NCBI GenBank assembly: GCA_965153455.1
Contig: OZ234494.1
Location: 6,448,001 to 6,512,000 of the forward strand
DNA from: Sphagnum compactum
Taxonomy: Eukaryota; Bryophyta; Sphagnopsida; Sphagnales
Length of the DNA stretch: 64,000 nucleotides
Direction: 5' to 3'
The notes below the pieces were generated by a model. It was given only the letters and a program-made list of their open reading frames with translations, did no database searches and was not told the DNA's origin. The translations under genes were made by a program, and so were the position numbers. This document shows, piece by piece, positions 35,421 through 48,365 of the stretch. Each line of letters opens with the position of its first letter. Positions within the stretch are counted from its first letter, which is position 1.

Positions 35421-37254
35421 ATGGGGTCATTATCATGTCTGCAATTCAGTTTCATAGAATTCAAGCTCAAGAAACTGGAGCATCGGTTCAGAGCTTGCGG
35501 GCTTAGATCACAGCTTGTTCATCTTGGTAATGATACTGCAATTCATTGCTGGGTGCCTGCATCCGCGCTGACATCACAGGGTGGTCAAGTGGGCTGTAAG
35601 TCCTCATCAGTTGCTGCTGCATCAAAGACGCTGGAGACGAAACCAGCTTTGATGCTCATCCATGGCTTTGCACCAAATGCATTGCTTTGCTGGGAGAATC
35701 AGGTTGGCACATTAACAAAGGAATTTGATGTCTACATTCCAGACCTCTTGTTCTTTGGGAATTCCACCACCAAGCTGACAGAGAAGCGATGGACCGAGTC
35801 CTTCCAAGCTGAGTGCTTGATGCAGATGCTGCAGCTAGTCGGGGTTCAGAACCAGATACAATTGGTGGGAACCAGCTATGGTGGCATGGTGGCATTCCGG
35901 ATGGCGGAGATGTATCCAAATTTTGTGAAGAAAGTGGTGATTTCCAGCTCAGGGGTGGGTTTCATGTCAAGTAGCTTGGACGAGCTTCTTGCCAGGAGCA
36001 ATCTGTCCAGCATACCGGAGCTCATGTTGCCATCTTCAGTCAAGGGAATGAAGGTCTTCCTTGCGAATGTGACATACAAAGCAATGTGGCTCCCGAATTT
36101 CATTCTTCACGATATGCTCCAAGTGAGTTTAACTCATCATCATCCATTATCACAAACCTGAAAAATCCAATTGAGAGAATTGGTTGTTTCAAGACTCTGA
36201 ACCTTCTGGAGTCGTCATCATCATCATCATGTACATAGTACAGACATATCTTTTGCGACAAAAGCAATCCCAAAAAAAATCTTTGGACCACATCTCCATT
36301 TCAAACATCTGGAATCTCAAACATGTCTGTAAATCTTCCTCTATGAGATGATGACAGGTGCTGTATGAAGAGAATCGAGAAGAGCGAAAACAATTATTGG
36401 ACCACATGATCTTCGGCACCAAAGATGCATTGCCGCTTCCACAATTGTCACAGGTTTGTAAGCTTGTCCTCCACACTAAAACTATAAGTTCTTGCCTGGC
36501 TGAGTGAAGAAATTTGTTGGGCCAACAAAAAAATGGCTTGAACATTACCAGTTCTGAAAGCTGGAGAAAAGAATCAAGCTTCCTGATTTTGGTTTTCAAG
36601 CTTTCAACTCCACTCTCTCTCTCTCTCAAGAAAAAAAGCCCATTCAAAACCCATTTTACTCAATCCCCATTTTATGTCAAGACTGTTTTCTCCTGCCTGT
36701 CATTGCCCACAGAGGGTTCTGATCATGTTTCTGTGATTTCCTTTTGTTTGCTTGAGTGTTGCAGGAGAAGTTCTTAATTGTGTGGGGGGAGCACGATGAG
36801 ATCTTCAACATAAATTTGGCATACGAGCTTCAAAAGTGATTCACTGGGCCTCTTTCTTTTCTGCTCTTGCTCAACTGCAGATCTCAATTTTTGCTTGAAA
36901 AGAAATCCATTCCGTGGTGGAGAGACTCTCCACAATTCTTTTATACACCGAATTTGAGCCCATGGTCTTGGTACCCATGTGAATCATTTAGGGTTAGGGT
37001 TTAGGATTTGACTGTGGAATTCAAAGCAAGGATAGTTGTTGTATACTTTGTCAAACTGGGAGTTTAGAATCTGAGCAAGTGATTGATCATTGTCATTTGT
37101 TTTGTGGGGATGCAGACACTTAGGTACAAGCAGAGCAGAGTTAGTTGTGATGAAGAATTGTGGTCACGTACCTCAAATGGAGAATCCCAAGGAGTATAAC
37201 CGCATCATCCTCAATTTCCTGAAAACCTGCCCCCAGAACTCCACCAAGGATTGA
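35421..37254 (+). CDS. Alpha/beta-fold hydrolase, intact, four exons
   Basis: Exons 35421-36122, 36358-36453, 36765-36835 and 37116-37254, all GT-AG and in phase, give 335 residues (MGSLSCLQFSFIEFK to QNSTKD). Fold landmarks are LMLIHGFAP (oxyanion HG, about residue 80), D in YIPDLLFFGNS, the nucleophile elbow GTSYGG with Ser152, acid Asp277 in IVWGEHDEIF, and His307 in MKNCGHVPQMENP. The triad is complete and in the usual order. The length is normal for the plant MEST/epoxide-hydrolase-like subgroup of cytosolic esterases. The substrate cannot be read from sequence. An (AC)n run lies about 190 bases upstream. A partial, inactivated copy sits in the Helitron-like element at 4-6 kb. Confidence 0.93.
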
Positions 37255-38070
37255 TTGATATTGATCAGTCTTTTAAGCTGATCAGGTGGCTCACTTACAA
37301 AAATGTGGCTTGTAACACGTTGCAGAATTCTAAAAGATTTCAAGCACAATCTACAATTAACATAAAGTTCAGAATTACTCCTTGAGAATTCCTCAAATTC
37401 ATTTTTTGTACATTTAGAAGAAGAAGTCTGGTGCCCATGAAAACTATTATTTATTTATTTTTGGCTACACATATTATTAATTGAGTCGCATTCAGATTCA
37501 AACCCAGCAAAATAGCATTTTTATGAAGTTCAGGCATTGAAGCTCCCCCAAAGTTTCTAGGACTAAAATTCTCCAACTTATAGTTGTTTGTATTAGATTA
37601 AACCGTGCTTTGTCGGACTTGTCCTGAAGGATAGATTCAGGCAGAGCTCAAGGCAAGACTGCAGCAGCAGCCCATTTAGCTTGCTCTTACTCTTTTAATA
37701 AAATTCCATTTTTTGTTCTTTCACATTCTGTGACAACGATATTTTCTTCTCCCTATACAGAGAGATTGCTTTACAAGGATTGTATCTGTGAAACTCTCTC
37801 ATCTTCACAACACATTTTGATGCATCAAGGCATTGACTTGCATACATGTCTTGATCCATCAAGAAGACATCAGCTGTTTGAGATTCCTTGAAACAGGTAT
37901 ATTGAGGTTTGCTGTTTGCAAGCCCGGGAAGTGAGTGCAGTAGTTTCTGGCTAGTACATACCAAGAACTGCCATGATTCCTATGTCAATTTTTAGCCGAG
38001 TGTTTGTTTCTAGCTTATTACAATAGAAATGATGGTCATCAGGTAGAAAGATTGAGTTTCTGTCACTTTT
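37255..38070 (+). other. Hydrolase 3' UTR and intergenic DNA
   Basis: No coding potential was seen. The first 24 or so bases after the stop are shared with the Helitron copy. Confidence 0.4.
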
Positions 38071-38074
38071 TCAA

Positions 38075-38490
38075 GCTTCCTTGACTTCAATCCAAACACA
38101 CCCATGTTTGTGAAACAACTTTCCTTGACTTCAATCCAAACATACCCAAGTTTGCAAAATTAAAGCTTTCCTTGACTTCAATCCAAACATACCCAAGTTT
38201 GCAAAATTAAAGCTTTCCTTGACTTCAATCCAAACATACCCCAAGTTTGCAAAATTGAAGCTTTCCTTGACTTCAATCCAAACATACCCCAAGTTTGCAA
38301 AATTGAAGCTTTCCTTGACTTCAATCCAAACATACCCCAAGTTTGCAAAATTGAAGCTTTCCTTGACTTCAATCCAAACATACCCCAAGTTTGCAAAATT
38401 GAAGCTTTCCTTGACTTCAATCCAAACATACCCCAAGTTTGCAAAATTGAAGCTTTCCTTGACTTCAATCCAAACATACCCCAAGTTTGC
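38075..38490. repeat. 47-48 bp tandem array, about 9 units
   Basis: The unit is ctttccttgacttcaatcca, then aacataccccaagtttgc and aaaattgaag. The first unit is divergent, the next two are 47 bases (one C shorter, ttaaag ending), and the last six are nearly identical at 48 bases. Since 48 is divisible by three and the unit lacks stops in several frames, long open frames on both strands (for example LGYVWIEVKESFNFAN repeated) are by-products of the array. Confidence 0.95.
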
Positions 38491-39768
38491 TGCCAGTTGC
38501 TTGATGGAACTTTGGCATTCTTCCAAGACATGTCCAAGACAGATGGCTGTAACTCCATACCTTTGCACAATTCATGCAAAACTCCTCCTCAATTCATGCA
38601 TGCATGTTTGTTTGTTTGTCTGTCTTGTGATTCATCATGATGACGTTTGAGGAATGTGATAGAGGCTTTTGTTTTTTGTCTCATAGATGATTTCTTGATG
38701 CCATTGTGTCTGAGGTTCCTGCTGTTTTTCTCAATCTGTTGTGATTGATTCCTCTCAACAACCTTGATTGATCAACAACAACTTTGTTTTCTGAGATTGG
38801 CTCCATGTCCTGAAATGGCAAGGAAACCAACAGCAGGCATTATGGTCTCATTCACCACAACAAAATAGACTTGCTCCAAACTGCATTCCTGGAAGGATCA
38901 GGCCGGCAGGTGTGCTTTCAAGAGCTGTTTGCTTCTTCGCTTGCTTGCTGCTGCCCTTTGTTTTGTTACATCATCTGTCTGAGGATGGAGAGAAATGCAT
39001 CACAACAACACAGCATATGTTGTTGATGAAGTCCATCTTCATCATCAACATGCAGAGGCAAGAACGACAATTCTCCAAAAGCTCTATATCCGAAGAGGTC
39101 TGTCTCTGTCTTTCTTCTGTCTCTCTCTCTCGGTGTCTCGCATGTAACAGACACACAAAACAGTCAAATTCTTCTTCCTGTGAACACTAGAGTGGTTGCT
39201 CTAAAGATGATTGCAACTCTGTGTGTGTGTGAGTGTGTGTATGTCGCCGCTGTTGTCTGATGAGCCGCGCATACGAGGCACCTACATGGCGTTGCGGGAG
39301 AGGTCTAGGGGTATGAAGGAAGTGCTGCAGAAAGTGGAAGAAAGTTACCTTCCAGACATGCTCCATAATCAACGCGCCGACATGAAGAAGCGACACATGT
39401 ATGGCCGCCAGCGAGCAAAAGAGATGAGGTGTGTGTGTGTAAGAGAGAGAGAGGGAGAGAGCGAAGTGTCGTTTGTCTTGCTGTGTGTTGGACGATGAAG
39501 ACGGGGACGGGACTCGAGGGGAGGCCAGGAGAGAAAAGCACCTTGTGGGGAAAAGCAAGCTTTCCTTGTAAGCGGCAGTTTCTGCATTGCATGATTTGCG
39601 AAGATGTGTCAGGGAAAGGCGACAGGTGCAGCAGCACTGTTTCTTCTCTTTCGTCACTTGCATGGACTGGTTGCTTTTTCCATCTGTTGCATCTCGGAGC
39701 AGTAGCAACAGATGAATCTAGGAGACTGGCGGTGAATCTGCTGCTGCTGAACTTGCAAGAGAAGAAGG
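38491..39768. other. Intergenic and upstream region of the lipase gene
   Basis: There is no convincing exon. Short (gt)n and (ga)n stretches lie near 39219 and 39433. A 5' UTR of the lipase gene probably occupies part of 39.2-39.77 kb, but its start cannot be fixed. Confidence 0.35.
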
Positions 39769-42700
39769 ATGAACACTTTTGTTGGCGCCACAACTCCTCC
39801 TCAAGTTATTGGAATGGAAAGCCGGAGCAGCGGCACCAGCGACAATAATGACGACAAGCGGAAAGAAGAGGAGGAGGAGGAGGAGGAGGGGGGGGAGGAG
39901 ACTCCAGTTGCAGCAGGAAGTCAGGTGACGACTCCTCCAGGGATTCAACCAAGTCTAGCTGTGAAATGCAAAAGCGATCAGTTGTGGAGAAGGAATTTCA
40001 TCAGCAGCAGCAACAAGAACAAGAACAAGAACAAAAAGGCAAACAAGGATCCCAGCAACGGGGAGCAGCAGGTAGGAGATGAAGATTTGTTAGGAGATGT
40101 GCATGGTTGTTGCTGCCTGCCAAAGAGAATTTTCTGGAAGGGATCGTTGGACTCGCAGGGATGTCCACCTGCCTCAACTGAGGAAATCAAAGAGATCTTT
40201 TATCACAGCATCATGGTCGGTCTTTTGAACTCTACTACTCTGCCTAGTACTTTCCTTCGGTAATACATATCATGGCAGCAGCTTGATGAGTATCACTGTT
40301 CTATTCCTGATCAACAAGAAGGTGATGATGATGATGATGAAGGTCTGAGACTCTGTGAGTGAGAGCTCAACAACACCTTCACATTGTTGCTGTAGAGATT
40401 TTCTCTGCAGCAATTCCATAGATCTACATGTCAGTTACTCGATACCCACCTGCAGATAAGTACACTAGGAATCTGAGCTTCAGCAGTTATGGGGTGAGGA
40501 GGAGGTGATTGTTGGTTGATCTTGTTGGTTTTTTTGAATGTATATCATTTTGGGTAACTGCAGATTCTGGGAGCTTATGCAAAGAACCTTGAAGAATTGA
40601 CGAAACTAATTAGAGAACACCACCCAACTTTCGATCCGCACGGGGTGGTTGAGTTTCAGCATCCACAGGGACATGGAGCATGCCCACCATACTTCATATA
40701 CCTAAGCCATGAGAGGAAGGAGCTGGCAATGTACATCCGTGGCCTACAACTTTTACATCAGCAGGATTATGTCACCCTCATGAATAACCGTAAGGATGAG
40801 CAGGTGTGCAGGTTCTTCTTCCTTTTTTTCTAACTAAAACCCTTTTTCCCCTATTGTTTTGATTTTGTTCTTATATTGAGCACTACTGACAAAATCAGAA
40901 TCTTGAACTGGTGGCTGTTAGAAGGATGATCCTCTCTCTGATGGAATCATGTCATGGTGGCATATGGTTGTTGTAGCCATTTGATGGAGGCTATGTGCAT
41001 CATGGAATGTATCAACCTGCAGAGTGGAGTGCCAAGCATATCACTCCGAAGCTCAAAGAGCTTCTATTAGCTAATAAGGGGTATGCATTCCAACTATGCA
41101 CATGTGAAAATTCAAATTGATTGGATAAAGAAAAATCCATAGTTGTGTGTAACATGATTTGCTTGTACGTTCATTTAGGTTTCCTTGCAATTTCATCAGA
41201 CCCTTGTTCACATACTGAGGAGCAGGATTGCACTGCTCATTTGAACCGTGCCTTCAACTTGTTATATTAAGTTGGGCTTTGAGTTTAGCTGTTAGATTTG
41301 CAGTTTCTTGATTCTCAATGAAGCCAAGGACAGTTGGAGGACAAAGACACAGAATCATAGATTTCAGCTATGTATCTGGAGGGATTTAAGCTGTTAGATT
41401 TTAGCAGTTTCTCAATTCTCCATGAAGCTGAGGACGGTAGGTGGACAAAGACAAAGAATCATAGATTTGTGCTACCTGAAATAACTGAGTTTTCCTGGTC
41501 TTCCAGAAATATGCTGTAATTCATTATGCGATTTTTTTTCTATAGGTAATCTGTATTTATGTACACACTTGGTATGATTGGACAGGTATCGGTTTACCAA
41601 TGTAGGGCATTCATTAGGGGCAGGAGTTGCTCCCTTGTTCACAATTTTGCTTGTCAAGAATCCAGAGCTCATTGGTGGGATCAGTCCAGAACTGATTCAT
41701 AGCTATGGATTTGCACCACCTCGAGTAATGTCCCTGGATCTTTCCATCAAGTATGCCCCTTACATCACCAGCTGTGTCTACCAGGCAAGTGCATGTGGAT
41801 CTTCCTTCCAGCTTTTGACACTGAATCTGGGGGGGGTTTATTTATCTTCTTCCTTTTTTACACAGGCTGGCCTTCAAATATGCTGATGTAGTAATCCAGT
41901 TCTATGCCATTTTCCTCAGTTCAGAGTTTGAAAAAGACATGCTTTTGTGTTCTTTTGGATTTGGACGCTGCAGGATGACTTTTTTCCAAGGGTTTCGACA
42001 GAGTCTATGAAGAGATTATTCATCGTCACATTTGCCTTGTGAGTTTGTATACATCAAGATTCTCAAGATGCAGCTCCTTACCTGATGATACCTCTCTATA
42101 CAAAACAATCATCACCACTGTACAATTGTTGTCTCTTGTCTATGTACATTTATGTTCATGGGTTGATTTTCAGTTGGGTGAAGTGAGCTGAAATCAATGT
42201 ATTCAAAGCAGGCGATGGGTATGCTGTTTTGTGCAGGACAGGGGTGGTTGTTTTTATCCTCTGGGTAAAGCAGGCATTCCAAATAATACATTCAGATGAT
42301 CCTCGTCGCTTATATCCACCAGGAAAAATCTGCCACTTTGTATATAAGCAACCTGGACGGCCAGGTCATCACCCAATAAGAGCTCGCATAGTTCCATCAT
42401 CTCAGGGACGGTTTGAGCGTCTAGTTCTTTCATCATCGGGGACTACCAAAAACCACTTTGTTTTGAGTCTGTGTGAGCATCTTAAAGTAAGATCTTCGGT
42501 TCTCCTTTCACATGGCTATGTGCTTGAATGCAGAGTCCAACATTTTGCATTCTGCCACCAGTATCCTGCTAGAGAAAAGTTTACATGTATGAGAAGTGAA
42601 TGTGTGATCATTGTGAAGAGACAAATGGTAGTCAATGACCAGCACCTTTAGGGTATAAGTTTACTCTGAGGACAGAATCATGAGTCATGAGAAACTCTTC

Positions 42701-42899
42701 ATTTGGACATTTAAAAAGGTTCCCTAGTCATGGTTTGTGCCTCCTGAGCCAGGTGGTAATTTTGAAAGGTTGATATTCCTAATGCATGTTGATTTTACTC
42801 TTTGTATGTGGGCAGACGTATAATTGGCCAGAAGACCTGAAGGATCCTTGGCTTGTTGACGTCCTGAGTACAAGGAAGGAAAAGGTACAAGTACAATGA
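39769..42899 (+). CDS. Class 3 lipase, diacylglycerol-lipase-like
   Basis: Exons are 39769 to about 40259, then 40564-40803, 40977-41080, 41586-41784, 41974-42038, 42237-42486 and 42816-42899, about 475 residues. Exon 1 encodes a Glu-rich leader (GAG repeat) and the Lipase3_N-like EIFYHSIMVGLLNSTTLPSTFLR. Exon 2 follows with ILGAYAKNLEELTKLIREH and YFIYLSHERKELAMYIRGLQ. Exon 4 carries the nucleophile elbow VGHSLGAG and FAPPRVMSLDLSIKYA. Exon 5 has QDDFFPRVST (acid). Exon 6 has a hydrophobic segment (TGVVVFILWVKQAF), then SDDPRRLYPPGKICHFVYK and GRFERLVLSS. The product is likely a membrane-associated acylglycerol hydrolase. The intron after exon 4 uses a GC donor (CCAG/GCAAGT, 41784/41785). 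The exon 1-2 junction is unresolved: GT at 40260 leaves the frame one base off, so a microexon or another donor (for example 40215) must be used. The start codon is tentative. Confidence 0.85.
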
Positions 42900-45800
42900 T
42901 CTCTGAGTCTTTGCCTCTGCAGAATTGCTGATGGAAGCACTGTGTTTGACTAGGTTCTCCCTTTATGGAAAACTGAAAACCAAATGGGAGTGGACTATTA
43001 TGTGTAATGTAAAGACCTGTCCTCATTTAGGCAGTGAACTAGTGAAAGAGCAGGTTTCAAGATCCTCTTAGAATCATGCCAAGTTTTGGCATTTACAAAA
43101 GTCTTTCCTGGCTTGTTCTAACATTGCTGTGCCTACCCAACCTCTTTCAATACCAAACGTGAAACCAACTCTGAGAGACAAATCAACAATCTGTAAGCTG
43201 CTTTCCATCTATATGGAATAAGAGAATCCAAGCTATTGCATCCATTACAAAGTGCTCGTGTAGGGACATGGCTGTTTTGACAGTCATGATCATTTCCTTG
43301 CACCTAAGCTAGCAGGTCACTGCTACACTTGTCACAAAGAGGAAATGTGATCAAGCACCTTGGCTGGTCCAGGGGGGTCACTCATGCACTTGGCACAAGC
43401 AGCACTTTGCTCTCAAGCGTACTTATCTAAGGTGCCCATTGGAAAAGTACAGAGCAGGCTTGGCCTGGCAACCCTACCAGAAGCAGGACCTGCACTGAGA
43501 GTAGATGTCTCTTGAGTTGTCTTTACAAGCCTCATATACTGCTCAGTACTTTTTGGGTTCTCTGCGACCTAGGATAGGACCCAATGCATAGGGACTGTTG
43601 TTACTTCACTCAATAACACTTTCAATATTTCTTCATCGCTCATGAACTTGACATGTGTGTGATACCAGGGACGTTGCTGTTGAGTTTCCAAAAACTACTG
43701 TGACCTGCTCCAACATTGATGGATACGTGGCCTTGGTTTTGGCTTCTGGAGGACAAATTACTACCATAGCACACCACCTGTGGAAAATGCAACATCAACT
43801 GTCAAATTTTGGCTATGGTGACTCTCACATTTGAGCTCATCATTCTAAGGGCCCTGCAGGAAGAAGGGCTGCATGTTAGTGTTCTCAAAGAAACCATAAT
43901 AATTCAATAAACATAGGATGCTGTGTGTGCTCTGTTCTGTCCCAAAATTGGGTTTGATTTCCATCATGTTTAGGTTTTGTCAGCATCACCAAAAGAGGTT
44001 CCCAGAAGACGGTAATCAAATGAATGCAAACGAATGTTTTATTTTTCTCCCGGTAGTCTAGATCTTTGGAGGATTATCTAATGGTGCAGAGAAGAACATA
44101 TTTGTTAGCTCATTCATAATGGAAACTTGCAGTTCCCTTTATGACTTTGTTTTCAATGTTGGTTTGCCTATTCCAAGTTATCCTTTGAACAATCCACAAA
44201 AGGTGGGGCTTGAGAAAGTTTTCACTAAATTCCACTACAATGACAATTTTCTACATAAAAGCAATTGAATTTTGTGGAAACATTGTTGCAACGAGAATGA
44301 ATAGGAGCGTAAAATCCATGTGGGATGTTTGGGTGTATTGCTCCAAAATTTAGATTAAAGTTTTTGTTGTTTGCTTCAAGTTGATTTTGTCTTTGCCAAA
44401 GAATAATAGTCATATACTAAATGCTTGTTTGTAAGCATGGGCTCTTGAAACAAAATTCAAGAAAAAAACGTAATAGCTGAAATAAACTGATGTTGAAGAC
44501 CTTAATAGCATTGATGCCAATCTCTCCAATGCAAGTTAGAAACGGCTGCCACCGTGAACTAACCTAACATCTTTGATACTTGGAGTTGAATGAAAAGTCA
44601 TGTTAAAAGAACCATAAAATCCTAAACCCTAAAACTATTGTGTTCAAATAGTCGCAATGTAATTTAAACTTGCCCATGATATGCGTTTTCAAAACTTGCG
44701 GCATATTCCCAAATACATACATTAGATATGTGTTTGGAGCATCTCCACACTTCAATATTTGATACTAATTCAACCAAACTTGGACTTGCAACCATTTTGA
44801 CATCACTTATTCATGAGCACAAAGAGCAATAAAATGAGGGTAAAATCATTGTACATTTAATATTGTGTCTTGTGTTTTTAAGAATATGTATCCATAGATT
44901 TTTCAATTTTGGAATTTTTATTTTTTACTTTTCTAAAAAAACTGCACACAACTTGAATAGAAGGTAATGCATGTCAAATTTGTAATAAAACACAATGTAA
45001 TAAGTAATTTAAATAGTACTTAGTAAAAATGGTATGAAATCTTTTAAAGGACGGAAGCAATTAAACCATGGGGGGAAAAAAAGGAATTTATCTTCATAAT
45101 TTGGGTACTCCTCCTTTTAAGTTTCTCTTTGAAAAAATTCCAAATGTGGCTTTTTATATGAAAAGTAATAATTATGGTTTGATGTATAAAGAAAAATGTT
45201 GTTGCATACTTGGGCATTAAGAATTTTACATTTCGAACTAACAAAAAAATATTAATGATGACATCTCATGATGTTTAGTATAATTAATTATTTAAAAATA
45301 CATTAAGGAGTTCATTTTTGGGCTCTACCCCTTGGGGGAAGGATTACTAAAGTTGGAGTGATTTTTCATTAAATTGCATTGTTCATATTGAGGTGGTTCA
45401 TGGTAGATAGGTCACTTTTTCTTGAACTACTAAGGTGGTAGTAGATTCGTTTTACCACGCATTGTATAACATGTGGTAAAAGCACATTAAGGCCAAAAAT
45501 GGCACACAAGGATTTTTAAATAATATTTTTGCAATATATTTTGACAAATCTCAAAAACGTCCAATTTTTTATTTATATATTTAGGGTGAAAATAATAATT
45601 TTTCCCTCCAAAAAAAAACTAATTTAGGACTTTGTACACATTCTAGGATAAAATATATTTGAACAAATGGGTGAAAACGCACTACAATGACCTTATATGG
45701 ATATATCACATTGGCAATTTTTCTTGTATTTTTTAGGTATATATGTATATTGAAACATAAAAAATGGGACTCACTTATGTAAAGCTAAGGCAATTAGGTT

Positions 45801-47918
45801 TTCAAGAATGCAAGGAGCACATCTAAATTCTAGATATATAATAAGTAACAAACTTTTGAATTTTGGTAATAGTTTTCGTCGCACTTGTAAAACTCACAAA
45901 TATAAACTTTTATTTTATAATGTATCAGTCCCATGTATTTGAAACTTTGGGATATTGCATGATTGATGTTTGAAGACGCATTGAATGAATGGAATAAGAG
46001 TTAATTTTTTTTTTTATGAACTTTTCAAGGTTCCAAAAACTATAGCTACATTTTAATTACATTTGCTTTTGAAAAACAAAATCATAAAAATTAATTATTT
46101 TCTTGAACTATCCTTTTGGAACCTTTTTAAATGTCTTATTACATCATGACTTGAAATTGGAAATGGAAAAGAGATTATTTTCAATAACATGTAATTATCC
46201 ATATTTTACGTTAATTTCCAACTACACTAAATATGGACTTTGGTCTACCAAAAAAATGGGACACCCTAGTGTGTTTCCACCCAAATTTATCTAAATTCCA
46301 AAAAAATTCATGTCCAAAACGATTTTATAAAAAAATAAATTAAATTTATACTTCCATGTCAACTTGAAAATGGTTTGGAAGCACTTGTTTTCAATTGCTT
46401 ATGACACTTATAGGGGTTACCAATTTATTATTAATTTTGATTAATAAATGAGTTCATCATTACAAATTTTTGAAATTGTGAATCCATATGCACACCTTTA
46501 TTGTATTGCATGTCATAAAATTAAAATCTTCCCCATTTGAAATGTTTATATTGTTCTGATTTAATTTTATTTCATTCAAAAGTAAACATGTTGTAATCAT
46601 TACATTGAGTCCCTTAAATTATTATTACAACAAATGGATGCACCATACACTTTCCCGCATAAAGGTGTAAGAAAACTACCTTGGTACAAGATCCAATGGA
46701 AATTCCAAGATATTCTCTTTTGCAAGTACCACATGGAACAAAGGATAAGGAATGAGTTGCTTAATGACAACAATGTTGTAATAGTTGCATGTTATGTGTC
46801 TTTATGTTTGACTGGATGTGTAGTGAGTATGGGCATAGGGTGTTGATGGGTGGCATCACTGCAACAACCATATGTTTGGTGTAATTGATGCAAAGTTTGT
46901 GAGTTTTTTAATTATAAACATTGGTGAGGATGTGGATTTGTTGAACCTTTGATGCTACAATTTTTTGCGTTGTGTGTAGTGTGCAAAAGCATCTAGTTAG
47001 GTGGGCATGGTGTGGCAGGGTAATACAAAGCATTATTAACAAGCTTTTTGATGTTTTAAGTTTAATTTATTGTTGGGTACATGTTGTGAATGTGGTGAAG
47101 GGGTGAAATTTTTCATTCGGGCATCTCTTTTTCATTTTAGTGCACTTGATGCAAAGTCTATGGACGGTTATAGTTTGTTGTCTTGCATTTAGTGTTGTGA
47201 CGTTGCAAATGGTAGCGAACATTTGAAGGTCCTATGGAAGGTATCAATGGTTGGTTGAACATTTCTTCTCTGAGTTAATGAACCCCATGGAGTGAAGGGG
47301 GGAAACAAACCCCTCACATCCTTTGTGAGGATTTTCAAGCTATTGGAGAAGAAAAATCTCCAAGTTGGTAATATAAGTCTTTCCTCCTCCCACTCTTGAA
47401 ATGCCAAAAGCTTAAAGATTGTTGTAGTCTTATTATGAAGTGTTTTGAAACATCTTGAAACTTTAGAAGGTGAACTACCTACCCTCATGGTCTTTGTGAA
47501 CTCAAAAAATAGCAATAATAAATTATGTGTGACTTGACAATAAGTTTGCAAGTGTAGCCAAAGTCTAGGAGTTTTGAAAGCAAAGTTCAGTTTACATGAT
47601 CATGCGCAAAAAATGCAATAGCTATGTTGTGACAACAATTGGTGACTCATTGATTGTAAGGGTCTTTGAGTAAAAGATACATGATACTCAAATTATGAAA
47701 TGTCAATAATCATAGTGGTTATCAAATCAACTTCTTCAGTGAATGTATGCAAGTAATATGTGTTATTTTGGTGCAAATTTTCATTTCAAGTGATGGATGT
47801 GAAGATGTTTATAAAGGGTGTAACAATTTGGCAAAACACCTACAAGAATTATATGAGGAAATGAAGATGACCATAGATAATTGGGATGTAAAAAATGCAT
47901 GTGACATTATTGAAGGTA
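42900..47918. other. Gene-free AT-rich intergenic DNA
   Basis: About 5 kb after the lipase gene with no exon chain, no RNA gene and no long terminal repeat that I could see. From about 44.6 kb the sequence becomes very AT-rich. Confidence 0.45.
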
Positions 47919-48365
47919 ATTGGGTGTAAACATGTTAATAGGAGCCACTAGCGCCCCCTTAGGTGATTGTTTTTTGGGGAATATTTTTGAAATATTTTCG
48001 AAAAAAGTTTCAAATAATTATTTTTAAATGTTAAAAAAAATTATTTGTACTATTTTGTTAAGGTTTGTGTAAAATTTTTTGCTAAAAATGTCATTTTCAA
48101 AGTTGTCCAAGTCCATTTACAAGTCCTTGTACTACTTAAAAGCAATGGTTTCAAGTCTTTTTACATTACTTTTGAAGGTCCAAATGTTAATGAAATAATT
48201 TTATATTTTTGACATTATAGAATAAGATATTAGATTTGATAATGTGTAAAAAATTTAACTTATTTTCAAATTGAAATTCTCTTAAATTGTTTTTGGTTTA
48301 AAAAACACAAAATTAAATAGTGGTTACGACTACTTTTGGCTCCTATTAATATAATAGCACCCAAC
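47919..48365. mobile_element. MITE-like element, 447 bp, imperfect TIRs, TA flanks
   Basis: The left end ATTGGGTGtaaacatgTTAA, then TAGGAGCC, is the imperfect reverse complement of the right end (ggctcctattaatataatag, then cacccaac). Sixteen or more terminal positions and the TAATAGGAGCC block are conserved. The dinucleotide TA flanks both ends (47917-47918, 48366-48367), consistent with a Tc1/mariner-type (Stowaway-like) MITE. The interior is AT-rich and non-coding. Confidence 0.65.

Noticed and set aside
38131-38650. Long open frames on both strands with repeated LGYVWIEVKESFNFAN or TSIQTYPKFAKLKLS
   Set aside because: They are by-products of a 48-base tandem array whose unit is a multiple of three and lacks stops. 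There is no start context or splice structure.
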